NCBI GenBank assembly: GCA_002694025.1 | Contig: NZKX01000074.1 | Coordinates: 1 to 12,072, forward strand | Length of the DNA stretch: 12,072 nucleotides | Origin: Fidelibacterota bacterium | Lineage (GTDB): Bacteria > Marinisomatota > Marinisomatia > Marinisomatales > UBA1611 | Direction: 5' to 3' | Part shown: one piece after another, positions 1 to 6,840 of the stretch | How positions within the stretch are numbered: the stretch's first letter is position 1 | Layout of the letters: each line of letters opens with the position of its first letter | The notes under the pieces: model-generated | What the model saw: only the letters and a program-made list of their open reading frames with translations | The model's database searches: none | Told to the model about the DNA's origin: nothing | Translations under genes and position numbers: made by a program

Positions 1-1
1 T

Positions 2-1654
2 TCTGCAGGATCACTAATTATTACTGATGGGCAAGCAAACATAGGCAAAGAATTAAATATTGTAGACTTTAGCCATTATAATCCAATTCATATTATTGGT
101 GTAGGGGATACCGTTCCATTTCTTGATGTGGCAATCAAATCGATAGATGCTCCTCCAGTCATCATTAAAGGAGAAAACGCTGAATTGATTGTTTCAGTTA
201 CCTATAGTGGAGAACCAAATAAAAAGCTTAGCATAATGCTTTATTCGCAAAATAAACTTATGGGATCTAAAGTAATTTCATCATCAGGTAATAATAGTAT
301 TGATAAAGTTCGTTTTATGATTAACCCAGATCAGACAGGTGAAATGACTTACCGAGTCCAAGTAAATGCTATTGCAGATGAGATAAACATTCAAAATAAT
401 AAGCAAATAGTTTCCATTCAAGTTTTAAAAAACATTTATCAAATAGCTTTGGTAACTGGAGCTCCAAATTTTAATACACAGTTTTTGAAAAAAAATATTT
501 TCGAAAACTCAAAAATTAAGTTTGACCATTTTATATTTCGTAATAATAGTTATTCTACTCCTTTGAAAAGGTTTTGGGATACAAAATATGATTTAATCAT
601 TTTTGACAACCATCCAATTAAAGAAAATTCAGAAGAATGGAACTCCTATTTAAGAGTTTTTGCTAAAAAAATATTATCTCAAAAAACTAGTCTAGCATTA
701 ATAGCAGGCTATGATATACATAAAGATTCTTTCGAGGCTTATTTAAAATTAATGGGTCTTAGTTATAAAAAATCAATAATTAAATTAGAATCTGAACTTC
801 CATGGGCCATTACTGAAAATTGGGATCGCACTTTTCCCTTTACGGGGTCTAATTTTATTAATGAATTTCAAAAAGATTTCCCGCCTATTTATTCTGGAAT
901 AAATATCGATGAAAACAACGCAAATGTACTTGCCGATTTCTCTATTTCAGAAATGAAGGTTCCATTATTATTACTTTCAGAAAAGGGGCCATTAAGATTT
1001 GCGGTATGGACGTCACCTGATTTAAACAAATTACATTTTAAAACGCAAAATGAAAATTATATTAATCTTTTTGGGGATCTTTTCAATCCAATTATGACTT
1101 GGCTAATGAGAACTAATAATGAAAAGAGTTTTTATTTTAGATCAGTAAAAAATACATATCAACAAGGAGAGCAAATATCAATTATAGGTAAACCAATAAT
1201 AGATTCAAGATATAGGAAAGAAGGATTGATTCATATTTATAGCAATGATTCATTAATAAACACCAAACAACTTTTCTACGATTCAAATAAAAAAAGTTAT
1301 GAAGGTAAGTTTTGGGCATCCAAAGCAGGTAAATTAGATTACAAAGTTGAGATTTTAGATGAGGAGAAATCTAGGATTGTCAGTGAAGGAGAAGTTCATG
1401 TTCAAGAAAGTCAAATTGAATTAAATAAAGTTTTTTTAAATGAAATACCTTTGAAAAAATTAGCAAATGCAACCAATGGATCTTTTTATTATTGGGATAG
1501 TAGAGAAGAATTGTCTAATATTATTAGTAAAAGATTTGATAGGTCATTTGGTATAAAAAGAATTGCTATGAAAAAAACAATAGGTGTAATTATTTTTTTA
1601 CTTGCATTACTTTCATTGGATTGGCTCTTAAGGCGAAGGTTAGGACTACTTTAA
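2..1654 (+). CDS. VWA-type membrane protein with GATase-like domain, 5' partial
   Basis: The reading frame is open from base 2, so the gene begins left of the window; 550 residues are visible. The GTG at 128 is internal and not a credible start. The first visible residues contain LIITDGQANIG, which resembles the fourth strand of a von Willebrand A domain with its conserved TDG. A beta-rich, Ig-like stretch follows (about residues 45-140). Next is an alpha/beta segment starting YQIALVTGAPN (about 146-290) that resembles the glutamine-amidotransferase-like domain of Bacteroidota VWA proteins, then a second beta-rich part. The end has LANATNGSFYYWDS, a single membrane helix (about 527-542) and an arginine-rich tail. 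The likely topology is a large periplasmic part anchored by the C-terminal helix. It lies only 13 bp upstream of ugd and may be co-transcribed with it. The function is unknown; a link to polysaccharide synthesis is not shown by the sequence. Confidence 0.7.
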   Translation, partial: SAGSLIITDGQANIGKELNIVDFSHYNPIHIIGVGDTVPFLDVAIKSIDAPPVIIKGENAELIVSVTYSGEPNKKLSIMLYSQNKLMGSKVISSSGNNSIDKVRFMINPDQTGEMTYRVQVNAIADEINIQNNKQIVSIQVLKNIYQIALVTGAPNFNTQFLKKNIFENSKIKFDHFIFRNNSYSTPLKRFWDTKYDLIIFDNHPIKENSEEWNSYLRVFAKKILSQKTSLALIAGYDIHKDSFEAYLKLMGLSYKKSIIKLESELPWAITENWDRTFPFTGSNFINEFQKDFPPIYSGINIDENNANVLADFSISEMKVPLLLLSEKGPLRFAVWTSPDLNKLHFKTQNENYINLFGDLFNPIMTWLMRTNNEKSFYFRSVKNTYQQGEQISIIGKPIIDSRYRKEGLIHIYSNDSLINTKQLFYDSNKKSYEGKFWASKAGKLDYKVEILDEEKSRIVSEGEVHVQESQIELNKVFLNEIPLKKLANATNGSFYYWDSREELSNIISKRFDRSFGIKRIAMKKTIGVIIFLLALLSLDWLLRRRLGLL

Positions 1655-1655
1655 A

Positions 1656-1661
1656 AAGAGG
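1656..1661 (+). promoter_or_regulatory. Shine-Dalgarno site of ugd
   Basis: AAGAGG lies 6 nt before the ATG at 1668, directly after the stop of the preceding gene. It is the clearest ribosome-binding site in the window and fixes the ugd start. Most other starts here have no comparable motif and instead touch or overlap the preceding gene. Confidence 0.7.
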
Positions 1662-1667
1662 ATTTTT

Positions 1668-2975
1668 ATGAAAAACGTTACGTTTATTGGTACTGGCTAT
1701 GTTGGTCTTGTCAGCGGTACAGGAATTTCAGATTTTGGCCATAAGGTAACCTGCTATGATATATCTGAAGAAAAAATTAATGCTTTAAATAATGGTGAAG
1801 TTCCGATATACGAACCTGGGTTAGGAGAATTAATAAAAAAAAATATTAATGCTGGCAGGCTCCTTTTTTCTAGTGATCCAAAAATTGCAATCGAAAATGC
1901 TGACGTTGTCTTTATTGCTGTGGGGACACCTATGAATGAAGACGGCAAAACGGATCTTCAATATGTTGAATCTGCAGCTAAAATTATAGGTCAGTATTTA
2001 ACCTCATATAAAGTTATATGTACCAAAAGTACGGTACCCATAGGAACGGGGAAAAAAATTATTGAAATAATTAATAATTCGAAAAATAATGATACCCATT
2101 TCGATTATGTTTCTAATCCTGAATTTTTAAGAGAAGGGTCCGCAGTCAATGATTTTTTATGGCCAGATCGTGTCGTGATTGGAAGTAACAGTGAAACAGC
2201 TTTCGAAACTATGAAAGAAATTTATGGGCCTCTTTTTAAAAATAAACAGCCTTTAGTATATACGACAGTTGTAACAGCAGAAATGATAAAATATGCATCA
2301 AATTCATTTTTAGCCTTAAAAATAAGTTACATGAACGAAGTTGCAAATTTATGTGAATCTATTGGTGCTAATGTTAAGCAAGTTTCAAAAGCTATGGGGC
2401 AGGACGGAAGGATTAGTTCCAAGTTCCTACATCCAGGACCTGGATTTGGGGGCTCTTGTTTTCCCAAAGACACTGAGGCTTTTGCTCAAGCTGCTAGAAG
2501 AAACGGTACTAAGCTTAGAACTGTTGAAGCTGCAGTAAAAACTAACAAAGAGCAAAAATTAAGAATGGTAAAAAAAATGCTAAATCTAGTTGGTGGTAAC
2601 TTTAAAAATAAGACGATAGCTATTTTAGGACTTGCATTCAAACCAAACACTGATGATGTGAGAGAGTCAGCATCCATTGAAATGATAGGTATTATTAAAG
2701 AAAAAGGTGGATTTGTTAATGCATATGATCCTGTTGCCAATAATTCCATGAAAATTATTTTTCCAGATATTTCCTACAAAAACTCTTGGGAAAAAGCTTG
2801 TCAAAGTGTTGATGGAGTTGTGATCATGACTGAGTGGAACGAGTTTAGAGGAATTAGTTTAAGTTATTTAAAATCAATAATGAAAACCCCAATTCTTTTA
2901 GATACAAGAAATATTTTACCTGTAAAAAAATTAAAACAAAATGGATTTCTTTTTGATAATGTTGGAAATAATTAG
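1668..2975 (+). CDS. ugd: UDP-glucose 6-dehydrogenase
   Basis: This cytoplasmic enzyme oxidises UDP-glucose to UDP-glucuronate with two NAD+, supplying uronic acid precursors for surface polysaccharide. The 435-residue length is normal for the family. The N-terminal Rossmann motif GTGYVGLV is at residues 8-15. NPEFLREG (150-157) contains the conserved Glu152. EMIKYASN carries Lys208 and Asn212. The catalytic Cys264 sits in GGSCFPKD with Asp268. The C-terminal UDP-binding part has GLAFKPNTDDVRES. UDP-N-acetylmannosamine dehydrogenases are related, but the closely kept GGSCFPKD and FLHPGPGFGG favour the glucose enzyme. The start is supported by AAGAGG 6 nt upstream. The gene heads a run of nucleotide-sugar genes, with only 4 bp before rfbC. 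Confidence 0.95.
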   Translation: MKNVTFIGTGYVGLVSGTGISDFGHKVTCYDISEEKINALNNGEVPIYEPGLGELIKKNINAGRLLFSSDPKIAIENADVVFIAVGTPMNEDGKTDLQYVESAAKIIGQYLTSYKVICTKSTVPIGTGKKIIEIINNSKNNDTHFDYVSNPEFLREGSAVNDFLWPDRVVIGSNSETAFETMKEIYGPLFKNKQPLVYTTVVTAEMIKYASNSFLALKISYMNEVANLCESIGANVKQVSKAMGQDGRISSKFLHPGPGFGGSCFPKDTEAFAQAARRNGTKLRTVEAAVKTNKEQKLRMVKKMLNLVGGNFKNKTIAILGLAFKPNTDDVRESASIEMIGIIKEKGGFVNAYDPVANNSMKIIFPDISYKNSWEKACQSVDGVVIMTEWNEFRGISLSYLKSIMKTPILLDTRNILPVKKLKQNGFLFDNVGNN

Positions 2976-2979
2976 TTGA

Positions 2980-3525
2980 ATGAAAGTTGAAGAAACAAAA
3001 ATCAACGGTGTGAAAATTTTAACACCTTCAATACATAATGATTCAAGAGGTAGTTTCTTTGAGACCTTTAAATCGACTGTTTTCAGTTCATATGGTTTAC
3101 CAAATATTTTTCCTCAAGATAATCAAGTTAGATCGAAGCATAACGTGTTAAGGGGGTTACATTATCAACTCAACCAGCCTCAGGGAAAATTAGTTCAAGT
3201 AATCGTTGGCTCCATACTCGATGTTGCTGTTGATATAAGAGTTGGTTCTCCAACATTTGGAAAATACCATGCTGAGCAAATCTCAGCTAAAAATAAGAAA
3301 ATTTTTTATATCCCTGAAGGATTTGCCCATGGATATGTGGTAATATCTGATTTTTCAATTGTGTTATATAAATGTACCAACGTTTATGATCCAGAAGATG
3401 AGTATGGCATAAAATGGGACGATCCTGATTTAAATATTAAATGGGGCATTAGCTTACCCATTTTAAACGATAAAGACGATAATTTGCCCTACTTGCAAGA
3501 TCAAAAGTGCTTACCGAGTTACTAG
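2980..3525 (+). CDS. rfbC: dTDP-4-dehydrorhamnose 3,5-epimerase
   Basis: This enzyme converts dTDP-4-keto-6-deoxy-D-glucose to dTDP-4-keto-L-rhamnose, the third step of dTDP-L-rhamnose synthesis, in the cytoplasm. It is a 181-residue cupin, the usual size. Catalytic His61 is in VLRGLHYQ. Lys70 follows in QGKLVQV. IPEGFAHGYVV (111-121) is the family's core strand. Tyr130 is in LYKCTNVY, and Asp166 in NDKD probably matches the aspartate paired with the histidine. The stretch DEYGIKWDDPDLNIKW is a hallmark of true RfbC rather than 3,4-ketoisomerases. The ATG lies 4 bp after the ugd stop with no Shine-Dalgarno motif, so translation probably depends on the preceding gene. It is followed by rfbB after 1 bp. 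Confidence 0.94.
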   Translation: MKVEETKINGVKILTPSIHNDSRGSFFETFKSTVFSSYGLPNIFPQDNQVRSKHNVLRGLHYQLNQPQGKLVQVIVGSILDVAVDIRVGSPTFGKYHAEQISAKNKKIFYIPEGFAHGYVVISDFSIVLYKCTNVYDPEDEYGIKWDDPDLNIKWGISLPILNDKDDNLPYLQDQKCLPSY

Positions 3526-3526
3526 A

Positions 3527-4573
3527 ATGAAGCTTATATTAATTACAGGTGGTTGCGGTTTTATTGGATCAAACTTTATTCAATATTTACTAGAAAAATA
3601 TTCTGATATATATGTTATTAATTTGGATAAATTGACTTATGCTGGTAGAGAAATTAATCTTCCGCCTGTTTTAGATAAGAGGCATAAGCTAATAATAGGC
3701 GATATTTGCGACAATAAATTAGTAGGATCTCTTTTTAAAAAGTATGAATTTAATTCAGTAATTCACTTTGCGGCAGAAAGTCATGTTGATAGATCAATAG
3801 ATTCTCCAGACGGTTTCATAAATACAAATATTTTAGGCACTCTCAATTTACTAGAGCATTCAAGAAAGTATTTTTCTAAATCAAAAAATATAAATTTTCG
3901 ATTTCTTCATATCTCTACTGATGAAGTGTATGGTTCACTTGGCAAATATGGAAAATTTGTTGAAACTACACCTTATGACCCTAGCTCCCCATATTCTGCA
4001 TCAAAAGCTGGTTCAGATCATCTTGTAAGAGCATGGAATAGAACGTATGATCTTCCTACTTTAATAACAAATTGTTCAAACAATTACGGGCCTTATCAAT
4101 TTCCTGAAAAACTAATACCTTTAATGATAATTAATGCTTTAAAGGATAAGTCATTGCCAGTTTACGGCAAAGGGGAAAATGTTCGGGATTGGTTGTATGT
4201 TTTAGATCATTGTAAGGCAATACTTACTGTTTTAGAAAATGGAATTGCAGGCCAAACTTATAATATAGGCGGTAATAATGAGATAAAAAATATTCATGTA
4301 GTTGAAACTATCTGCAAAGTTTTAGATGACTTAATTCCAAAAGGTGGATCTGAATCTTACAAAAAGTTGATCAAATTTGTGCAAGATAGACCCGGTCATG
4401 ACTTTCGTTATGCTATTGACGCATCCAAAATAAGATTGGAATTAGGATGGTCGCCTAAGGAGTCTTTTGAAAGTGGAATAGAAAAGACTATAAAATGGTA
4501 TATTCATAATATTGATTGGTGGGAACCTATATATAGTACTCAAAAATACCAAAAAAGGTTGGGAGTTTTATAA
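3527..4573 (+). CDS. rfbB: dTDP-glucose 4,6-dehydratase
   Basis: This enzyme converts dTDP-D-glucose to dTDP-4-keto-6-deoxy-D-glucose using bound NAD+, the second step towards dTDP-L-rhamnose. It is 348 residues, typical for this extended short-chain dehydrogenase. The N-terminal nucleotide-binding motif GGCGFIGS is at residues 8-15. The LDKLTYAG segment (33-40) and the HFAAESHVDRS segment (80-90) are characteristic. The catalytic Thr131-Asp132-Glu133 triad is in STDEVYG. Tyr156 and Lys160 form the YxxxK pair in PYSASK. NNYGPYQFPEKLIP and GENVRDWLYV bind the substrate in the family. The ATG is one base after the rfbC stop, so these genes are almost certainly one transcript. The product can also feed other 6-deoxysugar pathways. 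Confidence 0.96.
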   Translation: MKLILITGGCGFIGSNFIQYLLEKYSDIYVINLDKLTYAGREINLPPVLDKRHKLIIGDICDNKLVGSLFKKYEFNSVIHFAAESHVDRSIDSPDGFINTNILGTLNLLEHSRKYFSKSKNINFRFLHISTDEVYGSLGKYGKFVETTPYDPSSPYSASKAGSDHLVRAWNRTYDLPTLITNCSNNYGPYQFPEKLIPLMIINALKDKSLPVYGKGENVRDWLYVLDHCKAILTVLENGIAGQTYNIGGNNEIKNIHVVETICKVLDDLIPKGGSESYKKLIKFVQDRPGHDFRYAIDASKIRLELGWSPKESFESGIEKTIKWYIHNIDWWEPIYSTQKYQKRLGVL

Positions 4574-4575
4574 TT

Positions 4576-5442
4576 TTGAAAGGAATAATTCTAGCAGGAG
4601 GAAGCGGAACAAGACTTTATCCTATTACTAAGGTCGTTTCTAAACAATTATTACCCATCTACGACAAACCAATGATTTTCTATCCTCTTTCCACATTAAT
4701 GCTTGCTGGTATTAAAGATATTTTAATTATTTCTACTCCTGAGGATACTCCTAGGTTCGATCAACTTTTGGGCGATGGTCAAAAGTTAGGTTTAAACATT
4801 TCATATGAAATTCAGCCATCACCCAATGGTTTAGCTGAGGCATTTATAATAGGAGAAAATTTTATTGGTGATGATGGAGTATGTCTGATACTTGGTGATA
4901 ATATTTTTTACGGACATGGTTTGTCTAAATTGCTTTCAAAAGGTACTAGATCTATTCTGGAAAATAATAAAGCTTTAGTGTTTGGTTATGGTGTTAAGGA
5001 CCCCCAGAGGTATGGTGTTGTTTCATTTGAAAAGTCAGGTAGGGTCAAGCAGATAACTGAAAAACCAAAAAGTCCAGATTCAAGATATGCCGTGGTTGGA
5101 TTATATTTTTATCCAAATGATGTAATTGAATTAGCTAAAACTCTTAAACCTTCTAAAAGAGGAGAATTAGAGATTAGTGCTTTAAATCAAATATATCTTA
5201 ATAAAAAAAGGTTAGAACTAGAAATCATGGGCAGAGGTTACGCTTGGTTGGATACAGGAACTAAAGAAGCAATGAATAATGCATCAAATTTTATTAAATC
5301 AATTGAAGATAGGCAAAGTTTAAAAATATCTTGTTTAGAAGAAATTGCATATAGGAAAGGCTTCATAGATATAGAACAATTAAAAAAAATTGCTGAAGAT
5401 TACCCAAATGAATATGGCAGATACTTAAAAAAGATTATTTAA
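4576..5442 (+). CDS. rfbA: glucose-1-phosphate thymidylyltransferase
   Basis: This enzyme makes dTDP-glucose from dTTP and glucose-1-phosphate, the first committed step of the dTDP-sugar pathway. It is 288 residues, the normal length. The nucleotide-binding signature GGSGTRLYPIT is at residues 8-18. QLLPIYDKPMIFYPL (24-38) and the metal-binding Asp108 in LILGDNIFYG are family hallmarks. EKPKSPDSRYAVVGLYFY and GRGYAWLDTGT follow in the expected order. The start codon is TTG at 4576. It must be near here because the glycine-rich motif begins a few residues later and the rfbB stop ends at 4573. No strong Shine-Dalgarno motif is visible, so reinitiation after rfbB is plausible. It is the last gene of the + block and converges with the Wzi-like gene 36 bp on. 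Confidence 0.95.
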   Translation: MKGIILAGGSGTRLYPITKVVSKQLLPIYDKPMIFYPLSTLMLAGIKDILIISTPEDTPRFDQLLGDGQKLGLNISYEIQPSPNGLAEAFIIGENFIGDDGVCLILGDNIFYGHGLSKLLSKGTRSILENNKALVFGYGVKDPQRYGVVSFEKSGRVKQITEKPKSPDSRYAVVGLYFYPNDVIELAKTLKPSKRGELEISALNQIYLNKKRLELEIMGRGYAWLDTGTKEAMNNASNFIKSIEDRQSLKISCLEEIAYRKGFIDIEQLKKIAEDYPNEYGRYLKKII

Positions 5443-5478
5443 AGAGTATAATGCGAGTCAAAATTAAAAAATATTTAT
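5443..5478. other. convergent junction without a visible terminator
   Basis: Only 36 bp separate the stops of rfbA (+) and the Wzi-like gene (-). The sequence is almost all A and T, with no GC-rich stem on either strand and no stem followed by a T-run. Transcripts from both blocks may run into each other unless Rho or another mechanism stops them. Confidence 0.5.
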
Positions 5479-6840
5479 TCATAAAGTAAAATTATAAAAT
5501 ATGCCACAATCAACCGATATCTTTTTTGAATCAATACCAGCAAACAGATCATCATTAATAATATCAATACCAGCATTAGTAAATTTGGTATAATTCAGAT
5601 CAATAGAATATTTTAGATCCTTTATTTTCGATGGAATTTTAAGATTTAAAGAAGAAAATATCCGTTTTTCCATGCCTAACTCATATCTTTTAGATTGTAA
5701 ATCTTTATAGTTTTGCTCAACCATATCTCTAGTATTTAATCCTCTCCTTGTATTAGAAAAATGAAAATTTAATGCTACATCTTTTAGAACAACAAAATAA
5801 TTTACTAAAAACTCTTGTGCATGAGGTCCAGCCCAGAAACCTAAAGGTTGTTGATGATTATAAAAATCATTTATATCATATTTATGCATATAAATTCTTT
5901 GGTCAGTCCAATTATATTCTAATTTTAGTTCTGATTTATTTAAAATTTTATTTTTAACACAATAACCTGCGGCCAAACCAAACCAATTATGATTTTTTGT
6001 TTTAAAAAGCCATTCCGGCGTAAACTCATCCATATAAAAAGCTAAGTAAGACGCTTGAGATTCATTTAATGTGTATAAAATTTCAAACCCCATTTGAATA
6101 TTATCAGTATCCCCAATATAGTTTTCTAAAGGATAAAAGGGTATAATAGGCAATAGATAATACATATCCACACTACGTGTAGCATAGACAACAGATTCAT
6201 AGAGACTAATTAAAAATTTATTATTAGGTTTCCATTTTATTTGATGTGCAGCTATATTTCTTGGTATATTAATATATCTCTGACTAAAGTTATTACTATA
6301 ATAATTTGTGCGTAAAGTATCTGGTATGTTACTATTTAAAAACCCATGAAAGTATAAATAATTAAGTGTGGTGTTTAGCTTATACCTAAATCCTATCTGA
6401 GGGTAAGAAGGTGCTTTATTTGAAATATGTAACGACCTTTCTCCATGACCCCAATGTCTATTAAATTTTCCTAATTCGATTACAATGTTATCATAATTGT
6501 AGCTTAATTTTGCTTCAACGTGTTCAGTCCAATATCCGCTAGCATCTTTTGACTTATCAATATAAGCAAAACTTTGTTGTGGAGAAAAATTAAAAAGATT
6601 TTGATCAATATTTCCCAATAATCCTAATTGCAAGTAATTAAGTGTTAAATCTAGGTTATTATTTTCAATGTATGCGTTTAATCCAAAACCAAAAATATTA
6701 ATTGGTTTTTTTTGATACATCCAATCCCTTCCATTAGTTGAATAAACAGAAAAAATAGCAGGTTTAATGATGATTTTATTGGCTGATAATAACTGCGATA
6801 ATAAAATTAAAAGGAAACAATATTTAATTTTTCTATTCAT
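5479..6840 (-). CDS. Wzi-like capsule assembly outer-membrane protein
   Basis: The 453-residue protein has a hydrophobic N-terminal signal peptide (about residues 5-20, predicted cleavage after LLSA), then alternating polar/aromatic strands typical of an outer-membrane beta-barrel. The segment at 124-153 (GKFNRHWGHGERSLHISNK, then APSYPQIGFRY) matches the conserved region of the Wzi capsule-assembly family, in which a tryptophan-glycine-rich motif precedes a serine/proline stretch. The terminal strand ends YNFTL. Wzi proteins hold or organise capsule at the cell surface; the exact role here is inferred. The gene overlaps the upstream sugar transferase by 4 bp (ATGA), so the two are probably translated in a coupled way. 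It is the last gene of the - block. An assignment as another outer-membrane barrel cannot be excluded, but the motif and neighbourhood agree. Confidence 0.8.
   Translation of the reverse strand: MNRKIKYCFLLILLSQLLSANKIIIKPAIFSVYSTNGRDWMYQKKPINIFGFGLNAYIENNNLDLTLNYLQLGLLGNIDQNLFNFSPQQSFAYIDKSKDASGYWTEHVEAKLSYNYDNIVIELGKFNRHWGHGERSLHISNKAPSYPQIGFRYKLNTTLNYLYFHGFLNSNIPDTLRTNYYSNNFSQRYINIPRNIAAHQIKWKPNNKFLISLYESVVYATRSVDMYYLLPIIPFYPLENYIGDTDNIQMGFEILYTLNESQASYLAFYMDEFTPEWLFKTKNHNWFGLAAGYCVKNKILNKSELKLEYNWTDQRIYMHKYDINDFYNHQQPLGFWAGPHAQEFLVNYFVVLKDVALNFHFSNTRRGLNTRDMVEQNYKDLQSKRYELGMEKRIFSSLNLKIPSKIKDLKYSIDLNYTKFTNAGIDIINDDLFAGIDSKKISVDCGIFYNFTL

Noticed and set aside
1754..2749. Three short reading frames (two on the - strand, one on +) inside ugd.
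   Set aside because: All lie within the well-conserved ugd coding region in other frames and show no motifs of their own.
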